Shown piece after piece: positions 1 to 11,310 of a DNA stretch of 64,000 bases (position 1 is the first letter of the stretch; each line of letters starts with the position of its first letter). This DNA is from Monodelphis domestica (taxonomy: Eukaryota; Chordata; Mammalia; Didelphimorphia; Didelphidae). The stretch lies in NCBI RefSeq assembly GCF_027887165.1, contig NC_077235.1, positions 8,666,279 to 8,730,278 on the forward strand, written 5' to 3'. The notes under the pieces were generated by a model. The model was given only the letters and a program-made list of their open reading frames with translations, searched no databases and was not told the DNA's origin. A program made the translations under genes and the position numbers.

Positions 1-977
1 CTCCAATTGATAAATGGGCAAGGGACATGAATAGGCAATTCTCAGATAAAGAAATCAAAACTATTAATAAGCACATAAAGAAGTGTTCTAAATCTCTTAT
101 AATCAGAGAGATGGAAATCAAAACAACTCTGAGGTATTGCCTCACACCTAGCAGATTGGCTAACATGACAGCAAAGGAAAGTAATGAATGCTGGAGGGGA
201 TGTGGCAAAGTAGGGACATTAATTCATTGCTGGTGGAGTTGTGAACTGATCCAACCATTCTGGAGGGCAATTTGGAACTATGCCCAAAGGGCAATAAAAG
301 ACTTTCTGTCCTTTGATCCAGCCATAGCACTGCTGGGTCTGTACCCCAAAGAGATAATGAAGAAAAAAGACTTGTACAAGAATATTCATAGCTGCGCTTC
401 TTTGTGGTGGCCAAAAATTGGAAAACGAGGGGATGCCCATCAATTGGGGAATGGCTGAACAAACTGTGGTATATGTTGGTGATGGAATACTATTGTGCAA
501 AAAGGAATAATAAAGTGGAGGAGTTCCATGGAGACTGGAACTACCTCCAGGAAGTGATGTAGAGCGAGAGGAGCAGAACCAGGAGAACATTGTACACAGA
601 GACTGACACACTGTGGTACAATCGAACGTAATGGACTTCTCCATTAGTGGCAGTGTAATGTCCCTAAACAATCTGCAGGGATCTAGGAGAAAAAACACTA
701 TTCATAAGCAGAGGACAAACTGTGGGAGTAGAAACACCGAGGAAAAGCAACTGCCTGACTACAGTGGTTGAGGGGACATGACAGAGGAGAGACTCTAAAT
801 GAACACTCTAATGCAAATATTAACAACATGGCAATGGGTTCAAATCAAGAACACATGTGATACCCAGTGGAATCACGCATCGGCTACGGGGGACGGGGGG
901 GAGGAAAAGAAAATGATCTTTGTCTTTAATGAATAATGCATGGAAATTATCAAATATTATAAAATTTAAAAAAAAGA
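1..977 (+). mobile_element. L1 LINE 3' end: ORF2 C-terminus and 3' UTR, degraded
   Basis: The frame at 27-458 reads KKCSKSLIIREMEIKTTLRY, then ECWRGCGKVGTLIHCWWSCE, then FDPAIALLGLYPKEIM, the conserved C-terminal part of therian L1 ORF2. After YPKEIM an indel shifts the frame relative to the intact copy at 56841, and a CAG-to-TAG change (GATGTAGAGC near 560) adds a stop. A 3' UTR with GACATGACAGAGGAGAGACTC and a short A-rich tail (about 961-977) follows. It shares its last 640 bases closely with the copy at 56841-57481. The element enters from beyond the left edge; it is dead. Confidence 0.92.
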
Positions 978-984
978 AATGCTA

Positions 985-1365
985 ATGGGATGGGTTCAGA
1001 AAAACCTGTGAAGACTTGTATGAATTGATGCTAAGTAAGGTGAGCAGAACCAGCAGAACACTGTACACAGTAAGAATAATATTTTAATGATGATTAACTA
1101 TGTAATAGTTACTCTGATCAATACAACATCCAACCACCATTCTAAAGAACTTATAATGAAACATATTATCCATCTAGACAGGGGATGGAGTCAATGCCAA
1201 CTGAAGCATGTTTTCTTCCCTCCTTCTTTCTTCTTTCCTTCATCCCTTGCTTCCTACCCCACTCTTTATCCTTGCCTCTTTTTTCTTTTCCTCTTCCTTC
1301 TTTCTCCCTCTAAATCAGTAATTTATATTTTATGACTTCACATATTTGTAATAAAAAAAAGAAAA
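985..1365 (+). mobile_element. Older diverged L1 3' end
   Basis: GTGAGCAGAACCAGCAGAAC and CACTGTACACAG match the equivalent segment of the L1 just upstream, with much greater divergence. It then passes into a pyrimidine-rich 3' UTR (1215-1315) and an A-rich tail around 1350-1365. This is a separate, older L1 tail lying immediately 3' of the younger one, in the same orientation. Confidence 0.65.
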
Positions 1366-1440
1366 GGAGTCAGGTGAGCAATTTGCAGGCTCCAAATAAC
1401 TACATGTTGGCCATTCCTCAAAATTAGTTGAAACAAACCA

Positions 1441-1622
1441 GACCTTTGGATTGGAAATCCAGAGAACACTGAGTCAAACCCTCATTTTGCATATAAAGAA
1501 ACTAAGGCACAGAGAGGTTGAGCATGGTCACACAACTAGTAACTAGTGTCCAAGGTAGCATCAAATTCAGGTCTTCCTGACTCCCAAGTCCAGCACCCTA
1601 CCAACTCTGCTACATCGCCTCC
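1441..1622 (-). mobile_element. MIR / CORE-SINE fragment
   Basis: AAGAAACTAAGGCACAGAG, GGTTGAGCATGGTCACACAA and the ending CTACATCGCCT are the reverse complement of the tRNA-related half and core of MIR. Confidence 0.75.
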
Positions 1623-1924
1623 ATAATGTAGAAACAATTTCTTCCTGTATATTTTCTCTGCTCCCTGAAAAGCTATTCTACTCCTTGCCCCTTTCTTTCA
1701 TCATGGCTAGTGTGTGTCTTACAACATACTCTGGGCCACATCCCCAAAGCTTCCAATTCTATCAGATCTTCACAGAACTGTGGTTGTTGATAAGGTTCAC
1801 AAGGAGATCTATTCAAATCGAAATGTGTAATTATATCATACATCAGTATGTATGATGTAGGGATGGAGGGAAGGGTACCTAGAAAGGGAAAATGCTGCTT
1901 GCAGTCTTAAAACTTGAATTCATA

Positions 1925-2080
1925 AAATAGGGGGTCACGTGGAAAGAAGACCGGGCAGGGAGTCAAGCTAAGGTCAGGTCCGATTCCTGGTTAGATGTAT
2001 GTCACTATCACTCTATGACTTGGGCAAGTCACTTCCCTTCACTGACTTTTCATCTCTGGAAACTGAAAAGGTTGTAACAC
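1925..2080 (+). mobile_element. MIR / CORE-SINE fragment
   Basis: TTGGGCAAGTCACTTCCCTT followed by TTTTCATCTCTGGAAACTG matches the middle of MIR in the forward sense; a B-box-like GGTCCGATTCC lies upstream. Confidence 0.65.
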
Positions 2081-2083
2081 TGC

Positions 2084-2140
2084 TGGGAGCCATCAGGCCA
2101 TGAGTGACCTTGTCAAGACATCATGGCCTGATGGCTCCCA
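2084..2140. repeat. Perfect 20-bp inverted repeat with 17-base loop
   Basis: Arms 2084-2103 (TGGGAGCCATCAGGCCATGA) and 2121-2140 are exact reverse complements, separated by 17 bases. It lies between a MIR fragment and an old L1 fragment. A transcript of either strand would fold into a stable 20-bp stem. Confidence 0.9.
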
Positions 2141-2149
2141 CACTATCAC

Positions 2150-2475
2150 TACTAAATCTATACCCCAGGGAGGTCAAAGGTAGAAACACATTTCCAACTT
2201 ACACCAAATGATCATAATAGCAAATGTTGTGGTAATAAAGAACTAGAAAGAAAATGGGAGCCCATTGATTGGGGAATAACTGAACAAACTGTGGTTTATG
2301 AATGTAATTGAAGAGTATTGTCATAAATGATGACTAGGGAAGATTCAGGGAAATGTAGAAATATCTGTATGAAATGACAATAAGCAGAACCGAAAGAACA
2401 AAATACTCAATAATTATAATAATATCAACAAAAGGTCACTAAAATGAAGTCAAATTTTGAATAAGTGAAAAACCA
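2150..2475 (+). mobile_element. Old L1 ORF2 3' fragment
   Basis: TACCCCAGGGAGGTCAAAGG, then GATTGGGGAATAACTGAACA and AACTGTGGTTTATGAATG, correspond to the YPKE... and [10 protein letters not shown]... coding region of the L1 copies at 339 and 56841, with many substitutions. AATAAGCAGAACCGAAAGAAC is the same downstream motif. No frame remains open. Confidence 0.7.
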
Positions 2476-2499
2476 TAAACAGTCACAGAGAACAGATAA

Positions 2500-2615
2500 T
2501 GAAATCTGCCTCGTACAAGACCTTGGGCAAGTCACTTACCTCTCCATGCCTGTTTTTTTCACCTGTAAAATAGGGGTGGGCAAGGGGTTGCCCTGAAAGA
2601 TGGCTTTGGAAGTTC
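2500..2615 (+). mobile_element. MIR / CORE-SINE fragment
   Basis: CTTGGGCAAGTCACTTACCT and CACCTGTAAAATAGGGG are the MIR core; the 5' tRNA head is missing. Confidence 0.65.
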
Positions 2616-2899
2616 CTTCAAACTCTTCATTTATGTTCCTGTGGTCCTTTCAATATAGAGATAGAAGATTACTAGGGAAAATATTGTCAACATTGTTAGA
2701 CTTGGTTACTAGGCCCTTGTTTTTGCTTCTTATAGGGAAGATTCAATATGGGGAAAGGAGGTACAGGATCAGAAAAGATGTATTCATAAATGATCGTGAC
2801 TGAAGAACAAAAGGGTATCAATAAAACTATTTTTTAAAAAGTGGAGAGTTCTTTTTGGATCCAAAGAAAATAAAAGAAAACCCAGAGAAAAGACCAATG

Positions 2900-2980
2900 A
2901 ATGAATGAATAATCAACTTAAGGGGCTAGACTAGGTGACCACTCAGGCTCTTCCAGCTGGGATATTGTATAATAATTCTG
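2900..2980 (+). mobile_element. MIR-family tail fragment
   Basis: An ATGA tetranucleotide run is followed by GGGGCTAGACTAGGTGACCA and CTTCCAGCTGGGATATTGT, the 'GACTAGATGACC...CTTCCAGCTC' tail found on some mammalian CORE-SINEs. Confidence 0.5.
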
Positions 2981-2999
2981 CAGTGGTAAATACTCTCAG

Positions 3000-4555
3000 G
3001 TATGGCTACATGCTTTCATATTGAAACATCTTTGGAAGTAATTCAAAATGACATCACGGAAAACAATAGATTTGCAAAAGAAAATTCATTTCAATTCTGA
3101 ATTGTGTATACCACCATCTTAAAATATCACTGTGGAGGTGGTTTCCATATCTTTTCTATTTCAGAAGTCTCTTGCAATTAACTGTACTTCCTCCCAAATG
3201 CAAATTAGAAGTCTTTGTTAAAATGAGCATCCTGAAAGTACTTTATAGACAAGAGCAATTTGGAATTTGAGAATGTTTAATAGGAGTGTTTGTCAAGTTC
3301 AGTCCTACATTTGACCAAATCCCCTTTTGCTTGATCTGACTTGGTGGGGGGCATGTTTTCTGGGATTTGTGTGATAAACATGGCTTCTGGAAACAAAGCT
3401 TCACACTATAACTGCTGAAAGACACTACCAGCATCCTTGTGATGCCAAGAAGAGGTGAGAAAGACCCCAGCACATTAGGTGGACTCTTCCGCCATGGTGA
3501 ACTTAGGAAAGGGCATGAATAGAAGTCCCACAAGAGGGGCTGCCATTGGAGGGCTTGCAATCTGAAGTTACAGTGAGAAACCCAACAATAATGAAATCAC
3601 AGATTATTTGGTGCTACCTCTCATCAAAAAACCAAACGTCTAACTAAAGTCATTCACTCACTCTATGTATAAGCATAGCATTCTTTTAAGCTAGGCACCA
3701 CAATTTGTTATTTATGCCAGATAGCATATTGTATCCGTTGACTGGCACATAGTTAGTTAACGTGGTATTCTCTGTATAAAACTTCAGGTTTTGCTCTAAG
3801 GTCACCGAGGCGCTTCCCATAGAGCCTCTTGCCAATTCTGACTGCTTAATCACAGGATTTTATTTGCAAGATTGGGTCCAAAACAGTAAAATGAGTTGAT
3901 GGTGTCAAAGGAACCTATGGGTATCCAAGAGGACAAAAAGCAACTAAATACCCAACTATATTGTTTTCATGTCATATCGGTTTGCATTAGAAGGAGAGAT
4001 CCTAAAGACAGGAAGACAAGAAAGGGGCTTACTGCAATCCTCTGGGCATTAGATGAAGAGGATGAGAGAGATACTGTGAAGTAAGAACCAACGTCCTTTG
4101 CAGTTGAGTCCCAAGACTCCATCACTCACTCTAAGTCTTCTAAGCTCCAGACTCCCACGTCCAACAATTCTGTTTGTCCCAAACTAAATGCATGGCCTTC
4201 CCATATAAGTCAGCTTCTCTCCCCTAGCAGACAATCTCTCTGAATTGGCACCACCACCTTTTCAGTCACTCAAGCTTGGAACCTCCAAGTTCTTTTCAAC
4301 TCCTCCCTCTCTTCAGAATCAAAGAAGTCTCAAGTCCTGTTGGTTCTTACTCACAATCTCTCTCCCATCCATTCCTTCCCCTCCGTTCTGGCTGCCTCTA
4401 CTCTAAGAAATTGAACTTGAGAAAAAAACCAAATGACAGCAATGCCCAGCCCACAAGGGTCCCAGCTCAAGTCTATAGAAATAAACTTAGCCAGTCACTG
4501 GGTGCTTCAAGGAGCATTCTCCTTATGGGAGTGTCGATGGAGTGCATGATATGTA
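3000..4555. other. Intergenic stretch, nothing recognised
   Basis: Moderately AT-rich unique-looking sequence. ORFs of 60-105 codons occur on both strands with no recognisable domain, no splice-consistent neighbours and no codon periodicity that I can see. The same is true of 4685-5640 and 8520-9780. Confidence 0.5.
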
Positions 4556-4559
4556 TATG

Positions 4560-4680
4560 GACGACATGTAACAGGATCACAAGGCCTAAGATCCTTGAAG
4601 GTAGGGATGGTTTTGCTTGTTTGGGGCTGTGTGTTCAGTTTGTGTTTAATAAATGCCAGTTGACTTATGCTAGGTGGATC
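4560..4680 (+). mobile_element. L2 LINE 3' end fragment
   Basis: AGATCCTTGAAGGTAGGGAT and TTTAATAAATGCCAGTTGAC match the extreme 3' end of L2 ('CTTGAGGGCAGGGAC ... AATAAATG'). Confidence 0.6.
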
Positions 4681-5686
4681 GCCTTAGTCCCCTACTCTCT
4701 CTCCCACCCAGTTTGCTGTGGCATGGAATTCTACCATCAAAAATTCACTTTTCCCCTCGTGTATCTTTGTTGCTTGTGATATACAAATGGCTCTTGTTAT
4801 ACATTTGTACAAACGTGGGAATGAGTTCACTAGCACTTTTCCTTACATCAAGTTTTGGTGGTGTAAGAGTCAAGAGGCCAAGGGCACCTAAGGCACATGG
4901 GATGGGGGTGAGCCCAAGAGGCAACAAATCCACCAAAAGGAGTGGGCTGGGATGGTGGGGTATCACTGAATCAAACATATGTGATGCTCCAATTTCTAAG
5001 CAGAGTTGGAAGAATGCCACAAATGAATAAACACAAGAGGGAATTTTTTCTCTTCTGCTTTAAACAAAACCACCATTTAGTTAAACTACCCTGCTGGAAA
5101 CTTCATGTGGAGGCCCAGAAAAATGGGGAAAATGAGTCACCATGTTAGATGCCTTCTTCCCTACTATGACAGCAATAATATTAGCCCTGAAGCAAATGCT
5201 CTGACTTCCTGGGAGTCCTTCTGAGTCAATATCATTACAAGAAAAACATAGCCATAGAAAATAGGGGCTGCTTATTTTGCCTGCAAGTACCTACGATAGA
5301 GATCTGAGCACAATCCTTTGGAGAAATCTAATCGTGTTTCCAACTGGTATTAGTAAGCTTGTGCACTGTCATGGGCCCAGATAGGCCGAATCCCAAAGAT
5401 CAGCTAAGTGTTCCATTGATAAGCTGTCATTTTTCCATCCCCCTACAGTGGCAGCCTCTCCTCAGTTCAAAGCAATCTCACCTGGAAATCTATATGGAGG
5501 GAAATCTTTCTGGGGACCCAAAGCCTGGATGTAGCCCCTACACATCCCTCAGGCTCTATTCAGGTCCCCTCCCCTAGTAACCTTGTCCACACCATCCCGG
5601 CCCACAGAGATCTCTCATCTTCCCTGTACTCCTCTGGCAATCACTGACTAGTCATCTCTCTAGCTCTTGCACTGGTACCTGGACCA

Positions 5687-5822
5687 CACTTCTCAATTCA
5701 GGTCCACTAGGTACCTACTAGGTACCAGACTCTACTCAGAGTCATTGTATTCCCAGCACCAAGCAGAGTCTGGTACCTAGTAGGTAGTTTGATATTTTTG
5801 AGTGGACCTGAATTGAGAAGTG
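5687..5822. repeat. Long imperfect inverted repeat in L2-like sequence
   Basis: Left arm 5687-5733 and right arm 5765-5822 pair over two perfect blocks: CACTTCTCAATTCAGGTCCACT (22 bp) and CCTACTAGGTACCAGACTCT (20 bp). The right arm carries about 16 extra bases between the blocks and the left about 5. The loop is about 31 bases. The GGTACCTAGTAGG text resembles the 3' end of L2. Confidence 0.85.
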
Positions 5823-6065
5823 CGGGCCAGGCACTGAGAACACAGACACAAAAATGGAAGGTTCACAAAGAGTAAAGAGGGCAAATCCACAGAAGGGTAA
5901 ATGCAAGATCAAAACAAAGGAACTGAGGGGTGGGTGGGGAGGGACCGAGAACATCGGGACAGCTCTTTAGAGAAGATGCTCTGAACTGAGTCTTGGGGGA
6001 AGCCAGGGATCTCAAATATGGGATTCCATAGTCTATGCCAAAGTCTGCAGCATCTCAAAATGTCC
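5823..6065 (-). mobile_element. L2 LINE 3' fragment
   Basis: GGCCAGGCACTGAGAACACA, then AAAAATGGAAGGTTCACAAA, then TGAACTGAGTCTTGGGGGAA and GCCAGGGAT are the reverse complement of the L2 3' region, in the order seen in the fragment at 6195-6840. Confidence 0.6.
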
Positions 6066-6194
6066 TTGTACTCATACAATGTCCTTAATATCAACATGGA
6101 ACAAGCGCCTCTGACAGACATCCTTCTAGGACTAACAGTAATTCCAGGCGACTCATGCTAAAGCTTGTCACTCATGTCCTGATAGAAAGCGGAT

Positions 6195-6840
6195 GGGCAG
6201 TCTGCCATTCAACAGTGATTGCAGGCCTACTGTGGGCCAGGCATGGGCTAAACGTGGAAGGATAGAGAGGCAGAAGACAGTCCGCACTCGTAAGAAGACA
6301 GCATGCAAACACCCATGTACGAACAAGCTAGAGACAGGATAGAGTTTAAATAATCCATACAGAGAAGCCACTAGAATGGAGGAGGATTAGAAGAGACTTC
6401 CAGCAGAAAGTGAAAATGTAGTTGACCAAGGAGGTCAGGGCATTCAAGAAGTGGAGCCGAGCAGAGGATTCTGTGCCAGGGGACAACCAGTGAAAATGCC
6501 CAAAGCAAGGGCAGCAAGAAGGCAAGTGTCACTGGGTTACAAATAGGAAGACTGGAAAGTGGAGGGGGGGAGGCAGGTTACAAAGAGCTATGAAAGCCAA
6601 ACAGGATTTTCCATTTGATTGGGGGGGGGGGTGATAGGAAGCTGCTAGTTTGGGGCAGGGCAGCCTAGGTGAAATGGTCTGAGCGTAGGGAGACCTACAC
6701 TTTAGAGGATCACTTTGGAAGCTGAATGGAAGATGGATTGGAGTGGGAAGAGACTCAAAGGCTATGGCAGTGGTCCAAGAATGAGGTGATAAAGGCCTAC
6801 ACCAACACGGGGGTTGGCATATACAAAAGATCTTCCAACT
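6195..6840 (-). mobile_element. L2 LINE 3' fragment (about 650 bp)
   Basis: Reads from the L2 3' end inward: CTACTGTGGGCCAGGCATGG, GACAGCATGCAAACACCCAT, GACAACCAGTGAAAATGCCC, AGTGTCACTGGGTTACAAAT, GGATGGATTGGAGTGGGAAG. Contains a G11 run at 6621-6631. It is antisense to the retained RT ORF direction, and no ORF survives. Confidence 0.75.
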
Positions 6841-7124
6841 CTGAGCACAGAATAAGACATCTGGGACATGGCCAATGAGGGAGCTCATTTGGCTTAATTT
6901 TTTATATTGGTGGAAAGAGTTTGCTTTTGTTTTGTTCTTGAGAGGGGAAAGGCTGGGAGGGCTAAAAAAGACATTTTTGTTCATTGAGAAAACTGAGAAA
7001 GTGCTCTTGGGGTGATATGGCTGCTGGGCCTCTTCCTAAGCTAGATCCTGCAGCCCTAGATGCCCCAACCTCCTCACTCTGCTCTTCATTATTTTGCACT
7101 GAGATACCGCTAGTAATCATCTGT

Positions 7125-7335
7125 CATTCTCTCCCTGTATCAATCCACACCAGCAAACATTGATGAGGCACCTACTATAAGCCAGGCACTGTGTTAGGCA
7201 TCATTCATACAAATGGATACAAAGGCAAAAATGAATCAGGCTCTGCCCTCAAGGAGTTTTTACTCAACTGGAAGGATACTGTGTGTAAGCATATCGGGCA
7301 AACGCACAGTCATTTGAGAAGGAAAATGGATTGTG
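7125..7335 (-). mobile_element. L2 LINE 3' end fragment
   Basis: TGAGGCACCTACTATAAGCC, AGGCACTGTGTTAGGCATC and CTGCCCTCAAGGAGTTTTTA are the reverse complement of the L2 3' terminus. Confidence 0.75.
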
Positions 7336-7849
7336 GCCTGCAAAGAAGAGAAAGGAAGCCAGTGTTGCTGCATTGAAGAATAAATGGAGGAGGGGAGCGT
7401 GTAAGGACATCGGAGCTGGAGGACACGAGGCCCAGTTGGGAAGTCCTCTGACTTCAAAACCAGGACTTTTCCCATTGGTCCACACTGACTCTCTTGTCTG
7501 TTGCCCAGTCCTTCCTTCATGGGAACACATGGAGGCCAGACACACCTCAGCAACTTGGTATTCTCAAGGTTAATTGGGCAGCAGTGGTGCAGGGAGAAAC
7601 AAGTCTTCTGCTTCTTCTGGGACCTGAGATGCTGCAGTGCAGGATTCTGTGGAAGGCTTCTTGCTTCCCTCCCTTTTCTGTCTATCTTAACTCACTACTA
7701 CCCTTCCCGGGGACCCCAGTCTCCCAGATCAGTTACTATTTTCTAGCAATGGATGTTGCTTGGATGCTTGGTGTTAAGGGTATTGTTGTGCCATAACCTT
7801 CCATTATTGAACATGCCCAGAGGCCCCTCTGCCCACGTCACTGCTAAAA

Positions 7850-8050
7850 GCACTGAATCTGGGCAGCCCTGGGCATGAATGCCATCTCTGACACGTTACG
7901 TGATCTTCAGAAAATTGTTTTACTTCTCCAACCTCCGATTTCCTTAGCTATAAAAAGGGAATGATACTATCGCTCCCCTAACTCATAAGGCTGTTGGGAG
8001 AAATGTACCAGCAGGTGAGCTCTTGTTATTATCTTTGGGAAGAAAGCTTC
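7850..8050 (+). mobile_element. MIR / CORE-SINE
   Basis: CATGAATGCCATCTCTGACAC, TTTCCTTAGCTATAAAAAGG and AACTCATAAGGCTGTTGGGA follow MIR order in the forward sense. Confidence 0.6.
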
Positions 8051-8296
8051 TGACAATAAAATGAAGCTCTGGAATGTAGCTTCTTCAATGAGAAGTGGTC
8101 AAGTGCTTTCATTTTCCTATTTTCTTCACATCAGAAGGCTTGGCATGTGTTAATTGCAAGTGGGATTGGCTAATAACTGGGTAAACTGACCACCAGGGCC
8201 AAATGTGTAGAGACCACAAGAATACAGGACCCTCATCTCATCTGCTCTGTTATACAGAGTGTATTCAAATTTCATTTCTAAAAGTATCAGCTTGTA

Positions 8297-8515
8297 AGGC
8301 AGTCAAGGGTCTAGCAGGCAAGATAGTTTAGTGGGAAAGTGCTAGATCTTGACTTAGAAGATGGGATTTGAATCCAGTTTTAGCACTTAGTATCCATCTG
8401 ATGCCAAGGAGTTCCCTTCAACCTTGCAAAACAAAATCTCAGTCCCCACTTCTATAAAAAGGAGAGACCATGACTTTTTCGTGGGATCGTTTTAAGAAAC
8501 ATGCTTTGGGAAAGT
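8297..8515 (+). mobile_element. MIR / CORE-SINE
   Basis: AGATAGTTTAGTGGGAAAG (A-box area), GGGATTTGAATCCAGTTTTA (B-box area) and CACTTCTATAAAAAGGAGAG keep the order of a near full-length MIR with strong decay. Confidence 0.6.
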
Positions 8516-9783
8516 AGTTTTATTATTATTACTTGGCTTTGGGTGAGAAGTCAGCCCACCTATGGCATGACTTCATCCCTAGTTGGCTGCAAAGGGGTGA
8601 CTTGGGATACCATGGTGACTCTCCGAGACCTCCTTGTTGCAAGCTTCATCAATGGTGGGAGTTTTTCCACTGACTAAATCTTTGGCATTTCAGTATAAAG
8701 TCAAAGGGAAGCAGAGCCCTCTGGGTTCTTCCTGTGTTCCCCTACTCACCCCACCCCCAGTTGGCCATGACTGCAAGCCTATACAAAGAGTTCTAAATGG
8801 AGGTCTATGATTGCCTGGGCTAAGATCCTAGTCTGGAGATCTAGATGCAGAAAAACAAGAACCAAGCAAAAGCAAGAGTGTTTAGAGCTGACCTGGTGGT
8901 GGAAGAGCCAACCTTTCCACTCCAGGGCCATGTTGTCTCTTCTGGAAAGAGCTCATAAAGAAAATGAGGTACAAGGGCCTTTGCAGTGTAAAAGGGCATT
9001 GCATTTTCAAACTAATTAAAATAAAATGTTATACAATTACCTTTTGGAACAATCTATCCTACACAATTAATGAGGGAATTATCTTAGCAGCTCCCCGAGA
9101 AGGATTACAACCACCAACATTTTTTTTAAAATAACCTTTGAAGTTAGCAATCAGGCTCAGAGCTTGGAAACAGATTTCCGGGACACACACAACCCTGAAT
9201 GAGGAAGGATACTGACCAGTCTCTAATCTTTTCTTTTTTCTTTTCCTATCACCAACTATCTTGTAACTGGGATCAAGGAGGGAGGAATCCTCTGGGCCTC
9301 AATCAAGTCAAAATGGATTCTCCAACCACCTCTTTTAGGAGAAAAAGCAGCGTAAATTAGGCAAGGTAGAATTCTATGTCAATCCGTTTGACCAAAGTGA
9401 CAAGGGATTTATTTAACTTCTAAGGAAATCCTATGCTTTCTCCCAGATGTTGGAACTGTTCAATAATAGCACCTGTGGGTGAGATATTAATTGAATTACA
9501 AAGATGTTAACTGCTTATTTTTAGCAACATATGCTCTGCATGTATGCATGTCATAGGGTAAGTATTAAATGCTGAGAACATGACTGCCCATATGTGGAAA
9601 TCTGCCCCTTCTTGGGCAAGTCTGCCCATGTGCTAAGTGGACAAAGATCCAAATTCTGTATGCTCCAAGACATTAGGGCTAAAGCAAGCCACAGTGAGCT
9701 TTGTGGATCCAACCTCTGCCCAAAGGGCAATTGGTTCTGCTTTGCCAACCCTTCCAATCCAAGTCTTTCAAACTTTTCTTTCC

Positions 9784-9917
9784 TTTTTTTTAAACCCTGA
9801 CCTTCTGTCTTGGAGTCAATAAATTGGCTCCAAGGCAGAAGAGTGGTAAGGGCTAGGCAATGGGGGTCAAGTGACTTGCCCAGGGTCACACATCTGGGAA
9901 GTGTCTGAGGCCTAAAC
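9784..9917 (-). mobile_element. tRNA-derived marsupial SINE, 5' truncated
   Basis: The reverse complement matches the SINE at 18610-18812: CTGAGGC..CTTCCCAG, GTGTGACCCTGGGCAAGTCA, TTCTGCCTTGGAGCCAAT, GTCAGGGTTT. The tRNA head with the A box is missing. Confidence 0.85.
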
Positions 9918-9929
9918 TTTTCTTTCCTA

Positions 9930-10606
9930 ACAAACTCATGTTTTGTTCATGCTGCTTTGCTCAAGCTCAAGGTCACCTGACTTATGCACTGCTAAGAGCC
10001 GCCTTCTAAAGGGAGTGTGATGCTCTAAGTTGGTTCAGAATCATACTGTCTCTGCTGCGAACAGGTCCCAGATGGCCACCTTCAAAGCAAGTTTCCACAC
10101 ATGAGTCTAACCCAAATAACCAACTGCAAAAGCAATCATCTGCAGCAAGAACCACTGGGCTGGCACCAATGGCCATCGCCATCTTAGCCAATCACCTCCT
10201 AACAGATGAGAATGTACAAAGTATCCCAGAAAAATGGCTAAAGGGTCTGCAAAACACGCCAACTTTAAGGACTGGATGTTGGTTTTGATGCCTAAGAGAA
10301 CTCCTCTTAGACCAGCAGGTTGTGAGCTCCTCTGTGGGAATGGAGAATGGTGGATCTGCCAAAGGTCCACCCTGCCCAGCCAGTCAGTGGCACATTCTGG
10401 ATACTTCTCAAGAGTGGGCTGGCTCTCATTTTCTTTGCCTGAATGAATGCCCCAGGATGCCCTCTTCCAAGCTGCACTCTGACTAAAGCATTCTAGTTCA
10501 TACCACCATTCCCACCTCTTGCTTCAACCCAGCATTCATACACACACTCATGCATGTGTGCACACATCCATGACAACACTGGCAAGTAAGTAATGAGGTG
10601 CCTCAG
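9930..10606. other. Immediate downstream flank of KLHL13, nothing recognised
   Basis: Unique-looking sequence with a short CA-rich patch around 10540-10565 that, read on the minus strand, forms part of the GU-rich region after the putative poly(A) site. Confidence 0.45.
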
Positions 10607-10626
10607 ACCACAATGACATTAAAACT

Positions 10627-10632
10627 TTTATT
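10627..10632 (-). terminator. KLHL13: Putative KLHL13 poly(A) signal AATAAA
   Basis: The minus strand reads TTCAATAAAAGTTTTAATG here. About 15-20 bases downstream is TGTCATTGTGG, a plausible cleavage area, followed by GU-rich sequence (GTGTTGTC, GTGTGTGCAC, GAGTGTGTGTATG) down to about 10530. Hexamer, spacing and downstream GU elements fit the canonical arrangement. Confidence 0.6.
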
Positions 10633-11171
10633 GAACAAAAGATAAAACATGGAAGTCTGAGTTCACAGAGAAAAGCAGCTCTCTTGCTCAAAATTTATCT
10701 TGTGCTAAGTAACCTTATTAACAGCGATGGTGGAAACAGCATGGAATATATCAAGTTACCTCAACAGTCAAGGAGAACAAGGAGAGTCCATGGGGACCAA
10801 GGGGAAAATGAGGCCAGGACAAATCTGGTTGTTCAGGATAAACATGCTTTTGACTCTTATCCCTTGAAATTCATTATGGTCAGGCTGACTTGCCATGGAT
10901 TCTCAGTTGTTATAAATGGAAACTACTTTTTGGAAGTTTTTTTCAAAAATTCTATTTGAAGTGCTATCCAAATTTTAAAACTCAGAATATCTTACATTGG
11001 TGCCAACATGAGAAGGGGGGCCAATGATGCCCAGGACAGCAGTCCAGAGCATGGCCTTGGGGGATAAGTCTGTGGTGCTTTCTGCAAGTGGATTTTTGCA
11101 AGGAGTTCTCCTGTATGTCCAAGCAACTTCCTGTGGTTGGAATATACCCCACCTGGTCAAGTGGGCTGAGC

Positions 11172-11310
11172 AAGAGAGAGATAGCAAGAGGAGAGAGAGA
11201 GAGAGGGAAAGAGAGAGAGGGGGAAGGAAAGGGAGAGGGGGAGGGAGGGGGGAGAGAGAGAGGGAGAAAGGGAGAGGGAGAGAGAGGATAGGGAGGGGGA
11301 GGGAGGGAGG

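Noticed and set aside
27..458. 143-codon ORF as a host gene
   Set aside because: It is the C-terminal part of L1 ORF2, frameshifted at its end.
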